Shown here: piece after piece, positions 1 through 8,439 of the stretch
Layout of the letters: every line of letters begins with the position of its first letter
How positions within the stretch are numbered: the stretch's first letter is position 1
Assembly: GCA_003024985.2 (NCBI GenBank)
Contig: PXIH01S0001066.1
Length of the DNA: 13,558 nt
Strand: one strand, 5' to 3'
Origin: Euperipatoides rowelli
Lineage: Eukaryota > Onychophora > Udeonychophora > Euonychophora > Peripatopsidae
Program-made: the position numbers and the translations under genes
The notes under the pieces: model-generated
Seen by the model: only the letters and a program-made list of their open reading frames with translations
The model's database searches: none
What the model was told of the DNA's origin: nothing

Positions 1-2365
1 CATACGAGAGGGCTGACGTAAGTTATGTCAAAATTATTGAAATTGAATCAAAAAAGTTTATTTCACCTCTTGATTATCATAGTGGGTTTAATACACAGTA
101 GGAGTTAGGGTTCAGGATTATGGTAGGTTAGGACTATAAATAAAAAAATAAAGCTGCTATCCAGTGACTAAAATGTCACTTATTGGGCCCTACACTCTCG
201 TCATGCAAACTGCTTGTCAGACGTGCACAATTAAAAGATGGAAGGCATGCATTCCAATTTAGTCTTTTTCTTGAACATTTCTCATAAAGGGAGTTTGACT
301 TATTCTCTCTTCTGTAATATGGGGTTGTTATGAAGGGAGTGTCTTTCATACTTTCAGTCACAAGTATATATAACTTTCCCTAAACTTTGTGAAATAGTTA
401 AAAAGCAGAGTGTAAACACTTTGCCTACACTTCCAAGTCCTACAAACCACATAATATACTGTCTAGTAAGAAAAGTCAACCGACTACAGAACATTCAATT
501 CATATCGCAGAATGCCTTCAATGGGCACCCCACCAAATAAGGGCACCACCTCTATTTCTCAGCAACGGAAGGTAAAGTGCACCATCGTTGAAAAAGTGTG
601 CCATCGTCAAACAACATTGTCATTACACTTAAACCTCTTGATCACTCTGAAAGAAATCCAAGCTGTGTCGCGCAACAGCGCCCCTAGTTTTTACCTCAAC
701 TATGGTTCCGAAGTGTGTGTCCATGTAACCCAAATACGTGCACCATTTTAAAAAACAGTCTTTTAAAGAATTCTGATTCTAGTTAAACAAGCATGTCTGG
801 GAAGTTTTGCAGTGCATTGCGGTAAATCTAAAGTTCACTAGCATGGTGTTAATAAGGGTACCACCCTCTTCCCACTCCCCAACAAATAAGTGTGTACTAA
901 TTCCTCATCACTACTGTTAATAATCTTGAAATAGTAAACAATACAGATAGCAAAGAGGGAATTAGTCCAATATATCAAGGAAGTTAGGCATCCGTAGAAA
1001 AATAGTTCATACTTGAAACAGTGTCAAAAATCATGATTGTCAGAAACAGAGTGCAGAATAACCGTTTTTAAGCCCAGAGTTATGTCATCGAATCTTTTGA
1101 TATTTAGAACAAGAATTAATGTAATATAAAGCAGGGCTGACACAAATCATTCTACAAGAATGTTTTACAAATGCAGTTGAATTAATGTTGAAAACATGAA
1201 ATTTCATAAAAAGGGATATCGGTTACCAATGATAACCTGAAACTACAAGACAAATTGTTAGAATATTAATCATAGGTGATATGGAAGGAGTAAGCCTATC
1301 TCTAGTAGCCTATACACGTTCCTGATAATGATTTCATTAACAGGAGTGTGGGTTTGACATTCCTTATCAGGGCTAGAAGTCACCTAAATATTTAACTGAC
1401 CAAAATGGACCGGTTAATATTATTGATTACTGTTCCACTGGACAAAGCGCTAGTTTCAATTACTGTTTAATTTATAATTTTTATTTGGGGGTGGGGGAGT
1501 ATTTATTACTTTAGATTTGGGAAGGATGGGTATGCTACAAATGGAGTTCAGAGGCAGAGTTTCTGAATGAGGGGAAGGGTTATAGGAAAAAGTCTATACA
1601 AATGCTCTTTATACTTATTAGCCTATTCAAACATTTTGAAACAAAAAAATGTAATATAAATAGATTTAAAATTACTAATTTGTAACCAGATGCCTACATT
1701 ATTTTTATTCATTTTTAAATAAAATTTGCATTTGGCAATAATACAATAATAAAAACCACTAGTTAGGTTAATGATCTTATTTTTTTTTTGTCGCAAAAAA
1801 TTGAATAATAATTGTTTTCAGATGAAGCATTGTGATTTTTTTTAAACAGGCCCAGACATTCCTGAAGTTTGCAAGTGTTTGTGTCCACTTACATTTTTAG
1901 GGGCATCTGGTTAACGGAACAACTTAATTCCGAGATATTGGACAAATAAATTGAAGTTCAAAAAATTTGTTCTAATCAAGATTACCAATCAACTTCACCG
2001 TAACTTGGTCTTCCTCCCTTAAAAAATGCTATATGGCCTAACTAGTTGTATAATATCAGTTCCAGTGCTATGTAAGAGATATAATTGTATATAGGCTACA
2101 GTAACCTAAATACTACAAGTTTATAGTAGTCAAAAATTAGCATCCTAAACCTCCCCCAAATTAAAAAATCTAAATTTGTCAAAAATAAGTGATCAAAAGC
2201 ACACTTAACTTTGGAGAAAAATCTAAAGAAATCTATTAGAACTGATCAAAAAGCTCGTTCCCAAAGCTTTAAAAAAATAAAACATACATGTATATTTATT
2301 TGGCAATTTACATTTCTACAATATAAAATTCTAAAATGGGTTTATTTTTTTATTAAACACTACAC
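1..2365. other. AT-rich non-coding stretch, no gene seen
   Basis: No exon or RNA gene could be supported. The only ORF of note (512-751, plus) lacks conserved-looking composition and sits in sequence with repeated GGGCACCAC/GTGCACCATCG words. A near-palindrome TGACGTAAGTTATGTCA at 14-30 resembles a CRE/ATF site but may be chance. A G-rich patch (GGGGGTGGGGGAG) lies near 1487-1499. Positions 264-305 resemble 12868-12910 (separate entry). The rest is A/T homopolymers and simple AT-rich sequence, compatible with intron or intergenic DNA. Confidence 0.6.
264..305 (+). repeat. Dispersed repeat copy, matches 12868-12910
   Basis: The segment with CTTTTTCTTGAACATTTCTC followed by GAGTTTGACTTATT aligns over about 40 bases, same orientation, with 12868-12910 (CTTTTTTCTTGTACGTTTCT followed by GAGTTTGACATTTT). 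Differences are scattered substitutions and a small indel. It is probably part of a longer diverged interspersed repeat whose ends I cannot see. Confidence 0.4.
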
Positions 2366-2640
2366 TTTTTTTAGTTGCCTCGGCCGTGTTTTAATACGCC
2401 CGTCAGTAAAATTTCACGATCTACGCTTGTAAACTGTCGATTTATATAGAAACTACCAGGCGTTGCCCGGTATTTTAACGGTTTTTAATTAATTAACCGT
2501 AATAATTTTGATTTCAAATTTTTTTAGTTTCCTCGGCCACGTTTTAATACGCCCTTCTGTAAAATTTCATGATCCTGGCTTGTAAACGGTGAATTTGTAT
2601 AGAAAGACAGAAGGACAGATTTTCTCTTTTATATAGGAGA
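2366..2640 (+). repeat. Dispersed repeat fragment with internal direct duplication
   Basis: Two direct copies of about 86 bp occur at 2366-2452 and 2519-2604, offset 153 bp. Shared blocks include CCTCGGCC, GTTTTAATACGCCC, GTAAAATTTCA and GCTTGTAAAC; identity is about 85 % counted by eye. Between them lies CCAGGCGTTGCCCGGTATTTT, cut here as CCAGGCGTTGCCCGG at 2457-2471. The second copy is followed by a purine-rich GACAGAAGGACAGATTTT and ends TTTATATAGGAGATT. From memory, a CCCGGCGTTGCCCGGG-type core and a TTTATATA-GATT end occur in many invertebrate interspersed repeats, but I cannot name the family. No coding sequence remains. Confidence 0.6.
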
Positions 2641-3284
2641 TTTTATGATTTGATCAGGAATGCTTTCACCTTAAAATTTTTATTTCCTGACAGATGTCTC
2701 GATTTTATTCTTTATATTAAATATTTACATTTTTTACATTTTTTTTTTCATTCTTATCAGTAAAGAGATATGACAGATAAAAAAAATCTTTCAGATATTC
2801 AAATTGTAATGATGATAAACTGGAACTAATCAAATTAAAGATAATAAAATTAATATAAAAACATAACATTGCTTTACATTAAATAATTAGGCCTATAGCT
2901 TTTGTGCTACTACAATGAAGACTTACATTTTTAAATCCTGGTACTATTAGAACAAGAATATTAAAAAAATTTCAAGATTTGTTTCTTACTGATAAAATTA
3001 CAGTATTCAGATATCATATACCATAGATCTAATGTGCAATCACATAATTTAATACAAAAAAAAAATGGCCACCATATTTATTCAAGACGGTAAATATTAT
3101 AGAATTAAGCAAAGCAAGATAAAAAAAAATAACATTTTAATATAGGAAAAATTAATTAGGCAAAATGAGAGAAAAAAAATTGTCAAATCTTTGATATATT
3201 ATCTATCTTACAAAATGATGCTTTTTTTCTCAAAACGAACAATTTTTGGATTCAATAATCAAAATGAATTAAGAAATATAACCA
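2641..3284. other. AT-rich spacer, nothing identified
   Basis: Only A/T-rich sequence with many A and T homopolymers. No open frame, splice pair, tRNA-like fold or repeat boundary could be supported between the dispersed repeat and the minisatellite. Confidence 0.6.
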
Positions 3285-3380
3285 CTAGGCTCGTATGTCT
3301 GTGCTAGACAACCATATATTTTTTTCATTGTACAACACTAGTATATTTTGGTTAGCCTATACAACGATAGTATATTTGCC

Positions 3381-3985
3381 TTATACAACCACTAGTAGTA
3401 TGTCTTCATTATACAACTAATAGTAGCCTATATCGGCAGTATAAAACCACTAGTATACTGTATAATTTGCATTATATAACCACTAGTATATCTGCATTAT
3501 ACAACCATTAGTATACTGAACAGTATACTAATGGTTGTATAATGCAGATATTCAAGTGATTATATAACACAACATTGTGTTATATAATCACTTGAATATC
3601 TGCATTATACTACCATTAATACACTGTATCTGTGTTATAAAATCACTAGTAGGCCTTTACAGTATATGAGTTAAACAAACATTAGTACTATATATATCTG
3701 CATTATACCACCACTAGTATTATAGTATATATTATACAACCACTAGTATGTCTACATTATACAACTACTAGTCGGCTTTATAAAACCACTAGTATACTGT
3801 ATAATTTGCATTATATAACCAGTAGTATATCTGCATTTATTAACCATTAGTATACTGTATTTGTGTTATATAATCACTTGTATATCTGCATTATACAACC
3901 ATTTATTTAATGTATCTGCGTTATACAATCACTATGCGTTAAACAAATATTAGTATTAGTATATATCTGCATTATACAACCATTT
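3381..3985 (+). repeat. Higher-order duplication inside the minisatellite
   Basis: A multi-unit block around 3381-3710 recurs around 3733-3985 in the same order. Shared markers are GTATGTCT-CATTATACAACTA, then TAAAACCACTAGTATACTG (3442 and 3781, offset 339), then GTATAATTTGCATTATATAACCA, ATTAGTATACTG, GTGTTATATAATCACTTG, and finally GTTAAACAAA (3670 and 3938, offset 268). The shorter offset at the end means block 1 carries extra DNA, chiefly the inverted segment at 3519-3574. This shows block-wise duplication on top of single-unit amplification. Confidence 0.75.
3488..3610. repeat. Two almost adjoining perfect palindromes (inverted minisatellite block)
   Basis: Arms 3488-3518 and 3521-3551 are perfect reverse complements (31 bp, 2-nt spacer AA). 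Arms 3537-3572 and 3575-3610 are also perfect reverse complements (36 bp, 2-nt spacer CA), and pairing continues with few mismatches beyond 3610. The two palindromes share 3537-3551. The middle block, about 3519-3574, is therefore an inverted copy of neighbouring array sequence. The uninverted counterpart in block 2 (around 3844-3880) reads ACTGTATTTGTGTTATATAA with no inverted block. Either palindrome could extrude as a hairpin or cruciform. Confidence 0.92.
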
Positions 3986-4375
3986 ATATATCTGCATTAT
4001 ACAACCATTGGTATATCTTCATTATACAACCACTAGTGTATCTGTGTTATACAACCACTAATATATCTGCATTATACAACCATTAGTATATCTACACTAT
4101 ATAACAATTAATATATCTGCATTATACAACCACAAGTATATATCTGTATTACACAGCAACTATTATATATATATATATGCGTTATACAACCACTAATATA
4201 TCTGCATTACACAACCATTAGTATATCTACGCTATATAACCATTTCTGCATTATACAACCACATCTGCATTAAACAGCAACTAGTATATCTGCATTATAC
4301 AACCACTAGTATATATCTGCATTAAACACACCTAGTATATATATATCTGAATTATACAACCAGTATATATCCGTT

Positions 4376-5170
4376 TATAAAAATAATGCATTATTATATG
4401 TTGTCCCGTCATTTTGTTTTTGGCCTATTACTCACACCGTGTGAATACTAAATCCAGCGAAAGAAATTGATATGTAAAAACAAATTAGGTAAGATTGTTT
4501 TTCCCTTTTTTTTAACTGTAACATATGTTTTTTAAAGTCAATAAACCTAATTAAAAAAAAGATTAAAAACTTAGATTTACATTACTAGCATAAAACAAAG
4601 ATTGTATTTAATTGTCTGCCTATGTAGGCTACTACATATGAAATATAGTCAGTGTTTACTACTATGTCAGTTGCTTATCAAGACTGTTGATTATCTTTGA
4701 AAATATTTGCCATGACATATTTCTGCCAACAGTAAACAAATAGTAGAGACTTGTTCCAACTCATTATGATGACATTTCAAAAGAATTAGAAAAAAAAGAT
4801 GAAAGGTCAACTCTTAGAATATGAAAACAATTTACTCTGTAGAGTTCATTAGCCAGAGTGTCTTCTGGAATTGATAATCAGACGCAATAATCAATACTGA
4901 CAAATTGAACATTGGTCACAATATACCATCAATCAAAAATATCTTACTTTTAAATGAAACTTTAATAATAATAAAATTTTCAAATTAAAGCTTACAGCTG
5001 ATTATTATGTGTGATATATTTCGATACACAAAAGTAGCATAATAGGTAATGTTGTTAGATGGGGAAAGGGGGGAAGGGGGGGTGAATGATTCTCTTAAAA
5101 CTTGTGAATGCTAATAATTTGAATAAATCAGCAGCCACTCCTTAACATGAAAACAAAAAAATTTTATCAG
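4376..5170. other. AT-rich spacer with a G-run cluster, no gene seen
   Basis: No exon or RNA gene could be supported. Short perfect palindromes are present: AATAATGCATTATT at 4382-4395 and TCACACCGTGTGA in 4421-4440. A G-rich patch at 5061-5082 is listed separately. The remainder is AT-rich sequence with poly-A and poly-T runs. Confidence 0.55.
5061..5082 (+). other. G-run cluster, possible G-quadruplex
   Basis: The top strand has G runs of 4, 6 and 7 separated by AAA and AA, then TGAATG. Splitting the longest run gives four G-tracts of at least three, which fits the usual G-quadruplex pattern. No known promoter or gene end sits next to it; the nearest candidate exon starts about 90 bp downstream on the other strand. 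Confidence 0.5.
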
Positions 5171-5313
5171 TCATTCTCCCAATAGTTTGACGAATTTTAA
5201 ATTAGATTTATCTGACTTGCCTTCCATTCTGAGATAATTGTCAGCATCTTTTTGTCCAACCCTCCTCCTCCTTCTCCTCATCACCAGAACAAGCATGTTG
5301 ACAGTTGCAGTCC
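5171..5313 (-). CDS. Candidate terminal exon, unknown protein with Arg run and YxxM motif
   Basis: Read on the minus strand, the sequence before 5313 gives CTGACCTAAT (branch-point-like), TTGTGTTG and TGCCAG, a credible splice acceptor. The frame then stays open to a TGA at 5171-5173. The peptide has a short hydrophobic patch (VNMLVLVM), six consecutive arginines, then GQKDADNYLRMEGKSD and a Lys-rich end. YLRM fits the YxxM pattern bound by PI3-kinase SH2 domains, so a membrane-receptor tail is conceivable, but that is only motif-level inference. An in-frame ATG at 5318-5320 would give a 49-residue ORF without splicing. A GC-AG donor-like AAG/GCAAGT near 5214-5222 is an alternative exon end. 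Caution: the Arg run comes from a CCT-type triplet repeat, the exon is short, no poly-A signal was seen nearby, and no family is recognised. Confidence 0.3.
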
Positions 5314-5320
5314 CTGGCAT

Positions 5321-5829
5321 TTACAACACAAATTAGGTCAGTGTTTCCTTATAATAAATTCTCAATCTGATTTAATCATTTTTAAAAACTTCAACTAACA
5401 ACAAAGGTATAATAATAGAAGGGCAACAAGTGCAATGATCCAGAGTCCCATTTAAAGACGAGGGGAAGGGGGGGGGGGGGGGTCAGATCTATTAATAGTA
5501 ATTATGATGTCTAAATGAAGTAATTACAGTAAGTCTACTCACTCATAAACATAAACAAGCTTATATATTTTTATTTTTGACATTTAGTCTAATTGAATTT
5601 ATTTTTGCAACAAAAAGGGCCATTTGATCAATGACAATTACTTTAATTGGGTTTTCATTAAACATTGTTGCATGAGGAACATACCCCAATTATTTTTTAG
5701 ACAGATTGAGATAACCCAAAGAATTTAAGAAGTACACAGGATGGTCCATTGAAAATGATGTCAACTTGCATTGTGTTATTTCATCAGCAGAGTATTAACA
5801 AGTGGAGCCATCAGTTGTGTGTTGTAAAT
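5321..5829. other. Spacer with 15-G homopolymer, no gene seen
   Basis: AT-rich sequence without a supported gene. It contains a G-rich tract (GGGG, AA, then fifteen G) at 5462-5482, which may form G-quadruplex or slip during replication and is prone to sequencing error. A donor-like CAGTAAGT occurs near 5528 but no exon frame leads into it. Confidence 0.55.
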
Positions 5830-6110
5830 AGGGCCCCGACAAAAGAGGGGGGATTGGTTAAAGCTGTGGTCCTGGGGCCCAGAGGCAGGGGGTCCCTTGT
5901 ATGACCAAACTACATAATAAAACTACATAGCAAAAAAACAAAAAAAAAAGCTTATCAAAAAAGAAAAAAGTAGCCTTGGAACACCTAACAAAGTGTTCCA
6001 ACAACCAAAAGAAAAAGCTTATCAAAAATATATTTAAGGTAGCAGTACCAGGCCTTTACTGGAATTCCAGTTCTGGGACCGCATTTAGGATGTGGGAGCC
6101 CTGGCTGTAA
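5830..6110. repeat. Degraded GC-rich-ended dispersed repeat
   Basis: The stretch starts with GGGCCCCGACAAAAGAGGGG and GGTCCTGGGGCCCAGAGG, unlike the AT-rich surroundings and reminiscent of the subterminal sequence of the hAT-like element at 9122. It holds two copies of AAGCTTATCAAAA (5948-5960, 6015-6027), a word also found at 12312-12324. A hairpin TTGGAACAC/GTGTTCCAA (5976-6001, 8-nt loop) and a perfect palindrome ACTGGAATTCCAGT (6058-6071) lie inside. The right part contains CTGGGACCGCATTTAGG and GGGAGCCCTGG. No convincing terminal inverted repeats or target duplication were found, so boundaries and family are uncertain. Confidence 0.4.
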
Positions 6111-6499
6111 AATAGCAACAAGAAGGCACAATTAATATTTTTATTTTAAATATTGTTTTTTTTTAATTGCGATATTAACATTTAGTACCGAATTTTGATT
6201 ATCCGATTGGATTTTTACACTATAAGTTATACTTCTTAATTTCAAATGATTATAACTTTGGATTATGTTGGTGGGAAATAATATAAAATTTTGCAAAGAG
6301 ATCAGTATTCCTCAATATTGAATAAACATTAAATGGTTGAAATATTTATAACTGCCAATACAAATAAGCAACATTTTTAATGTACTATTTTGGGAGCATG
6401 GGTGGGGGAGGAGGGATGAAATTAACACTAGAGCCTAAAAACTGCCCATAATAGTGACATTTTTAAATTTAATTTTTATTTAAAACAAAATAGGTAAGG

Positions 6500-6665
6500 T
6501 TAGGGTTAAGATTAGGGATCAATTTTTGAATAAAATTTTATCGAAATTAATCGAAATTGAAAAAAAAAAAAAAAAGGTCACAAGTACAAAACTTTATTTT
6601 TTTTTATTTTTTCAATTAATTTTGATACAATTTTATTTAAATATAATCCCTAACCTTAACCCTAA
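6500..6665. repeat. Inverted-repeat (foldback/MITE-like) element
   Basis: The outer ends pair well: TTAGGGTTAAGATTAGGGAT at 6500-6519 matches the reverse complement of 6646-6665 at 19 of 20 positions. Inner arm blocks also match across the centre: ATAAAATTTTATCGAAATTAAT on the left corresponds to ATAAAATTGTATCAAAATTAAT on the right (blocks near 6529-6550 and 6616-6637). Poly-A on the left and poly-T-rich sequence on the right continue the symmetry. The centre holds GGTCACAAGTACAAAAC. Arms are about 65-70 bp. There is no coding capacity, and I cannot assign a superfamily because no clear target duplication is visible. The TTAGGG-like words belong to this element and are not a telomere. Confidence 0.7.
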
Positions 6666-7731
6666 GGGGATGGGTGGATAAATTTTAATTTCCTTGGAAA
6701 TGAAAGTGAAAAATGAAAAAGAAAATGTTACTAGTATGATCAGCAAATAGTCTTTAATAATATCCTCCAATAAAGAAAATTTAAAAAACAAAAACTACAA
6801 TATTATAAAATTGTTTTTTTGCATATAAATTGCATAAATCCAATTTTTAAAAAAATAGTGGAAAATAAAAGTTGGGAGAAGAGTGCAATCTCCCCATCTA
6901 CCAATATATTTGGGTGAATCCATTGTCATGACAATGCAGTTATCTACATTTAATTTACAATTTAATTTTTATTTTTTTAAATGGAGGGGGAGGAGAAAGA
7001 TTCAGACCTATTGATCCCTTCATAACAATAGAGTTTACTGTATAATGAAGATTTCAATAATTTAGTAGCTTCCAAGCGCATTAACTGGCCGATCAGATAA
7101 TCACTTTAAATGTCATTCAAATGCTTCCACACAATAGTGAATTGTGCACAAATTATGTAAGAGATGACACGTTAGAACATTTTAAAATACAAAGGAATAA
7201 AAATTGCTTTTAAACTCAAAAGCTGATGCTTGTCGTTCAGCCGCTTCTCTTGACATGCTTTTAAAAAGCGCTGAAAGAGAAAATTTTAGAAATCTTAAAA
7301 ATGAAAAGCGGAATGTTATTGAGTTGTCCATGTGCTAGTATTTTGGGTGCCCGTTTAGCGAAGAAAGAAGTATCATACTGTATATGGGCAAGAGGGAAAA
7401 CAATCTGCTATCTGAATCGGTCATTCTACATTTGTACATGACATAGAATTAAGGCTAAAGTGAATGTAGACAGTATGATCATCATAGGCTTAACATTTTC
7501 TAAATGATGCTAATTTGTACGTTTCATGGGAATATTGCACGGCTTTTACCATGAAGCATATCTTTGCAAATGTCGTGCTTCACTTCTAGAGAAAACCGCA
7601 ACTCAACACAAAGTATGAAAAGAATGGCTGAATGCAAAATCAATTCATTAGCAGATTAATCAATACGGAAATACATGGAAATGACCGTGATCCCGACTTA
7701 GTTTTTTTTCAACTGCACAACTTATGACTTT
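6666..7731. other. Mostly AT-rich, no supported gene
   Basis: A perfect 16-bp palindrome CATTGTCATGACAATG lies at 6921-6936. The part from about 7200 to 7640 is less AT-rich and includes a 45-codon open stretch (7201-7338, plus) without splice signals or a recognised family; it is treated as unproven. Nothing else was identified. Confidence 0.5.
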
Positions 7732-8098
7732 CACTGTTTTTCCCAACTAGCAGCTGCACTCAGCGTGATGTTAGGCATTATGTTTTACTTTCGCTGTTTC
7801 TCCATTAGAAGCTGTACTCAGCGCTTACGTTACACATTACTTTTACCTTTTGCTGTTTTTCTCAATTAGATGCTGCACTCAGTGTTTATGTTACCCATTA
7901 TTTTTTTACAACTGCTGATTCATCAATTATATAATAACTCAGAGTTAACATTACATTACCCATTTTTTTTTTTTAGTTTTGTTGTATTTCTCAATTAGTT
8001 GTGCACTTAGTGTCGACGTTACCTATGATTTTGACTACCGCTGATTTTCTCAATTAGATGATGTAGGCCTACTCAGCATTGACATTACACAAGATTTT
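7732..8098 (+). repeat. Degenerate 60-bp tandem repeat, about six copies
   Basis: Successive units begin at about 7732, 7792, 7851, 7913, 7981 and 8040, spaced 59-68 bp. Each reads roughly GCTGTTTTTCTCAATTAG, GATGCTGCACTCAG, TGTTTACGTTACCCATTA and a T-rich tail. The most regular copies are units 2 and 3. Unit 4 has lost part of the core and unit 5 has an expanded T run. Sequence near 7711-7730 (AACTGCACAACTTATGACTT) may be the remnant of one more unit. No long ORF crosses the array, so it is likely an old non-coding minisatellite. Confidence 0.8.
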
Positions 8099-8291
8099 TG
8101 GACGGGAAAAAAATTTCCACAACTAATGCTCGTGTAAAAGGGTTAAAACTGAATTCTATTTAAATTACTTTTTATAATTAACTAGAGGTGAGAAGGGAAA
8201 CTACAAATTAAATAAATATTATTTATGTTGGTGTGTATATTAAACAAATTTCTGGCAATTCTAAATGATTTTATGTTTTTTTTTTTTACAG
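8099..8291. other. Intron-like lead-in to the splice acceptor at 8291
   Basis: AT-rich sequence ending in a T-run of about 12 followed by ACAG at 8288-8291, with CTAAATGAT (near 8261) as a possible branch point. It looks like the 3' end of a spliceosomal intron on the plus strand. Confidence 0.35.
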
Positions 8292-8415
8292 GTTCACTGA
8301 CCTCCCTGCCAAACCTGTCACCACTCAACCCACGCATCCCACATGGACCCCACAACACAGTATACAAATCTATACCCCCACACCAAATTCCCCCCAAAAT
8401 ATCCAAGGACCCATA
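8292..8415 (+). CDS. Candidate exon, Thr/Pro-rich peptide, unknown gene
   Basis: A strong acceptor (long T tract plus ACAG ending at 8291) introduces about 120 bp that are much more C-rich than the flanks. Two frames are open. The frame with codons starting at 8293 runs to TAA at 8437-8439 and begins FTDLPAKPVTTQPTHPTWTP, a Thr/Pro-rich composition typical of extracellular stalks or linkers. The frame starting at 8294 ends at TAG 8414-8416 and begins SLTSLPNLSPLNPRIPHGPH. A weak donor ATA/GTATAT follows 8415; using it gives a 124-nt internal exon ending on a whole codon. Without that donor it would be a terminal exon. I do not recognise the protein, and the phase does not join directly to the candidate exon at 11281. 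The minus strand is also open here but lacks a comparable acceptor. Confidence 0.35.
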
Positions 8416-8439
8416 GTATATATTTCAAGATTTATCTAA

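Larger units (their letters stand above)
3285..4375 (+). repeat. 25-bp minisatellite array (CTGCATTATACAACCACTAG type)
   Basis: About 1.1 kb is made of diverged copies of a 25-bp unit close to CTGCATTATACAACCACTAG plus TATAT. In the clean part the unit starts fall exactly 25 bp apart at 3967, 3992, 4017, 4042, 4067, 4092 and 4117. Elsewhere unit length drifts through small indels and TA-run expansions; roughly forty units fit. The edges are ragged: units become unrecognisable before about 3285 and after about 4375. Units carry ACTAGT and GTATAC-like short palindromes. The array also holds a larger duplicated block and an inverted block, listed separately. It is not telomeric and shows no coding potential. 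Confidence 0.93.

Noticed and set aside
512-751. 79-codon plus-strand ORF starting MPSMGTPPNKGTT
   Set aside because: No splice acceptor or promoter context and no recognisable domain. A donor-like AAG/GTAAAG lies inside it, but nothing else supports an exon; this length is expected by chance in 13.5 kb read in six frames.
2211-2432. 73-codon plus-strand ORF
   Set aside because: Runs from AT-rich sequence into the dispersed repeat; Lys/Phe/Ile composition simply reflects A/T runs.
3285-4375. CRISPR-like or origin-like repeat array
   Set aside because: Units are contiguous and diverged with no unique spacers, and the sequence is eukaryotic; it is a minisatellite.
6500-6519. Interstitial telomere (TTAGGG-like words)
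   Set aside because: The words are degenerate, few, and mirrored at 6646-6665, so they are the ends of an inverted-repeat element rather than a telomeric array.
7201-7338. 45-codon open stretch with helical-looking peptide (LLKSAERENFRNLKNEKRN)
   Set aside because: It looks protein-like and is less AT-rich than its surroundings, but has no splice signals and no recognised family, and opens of this length are common by chance. It could be a decayed coding remnant; not called.
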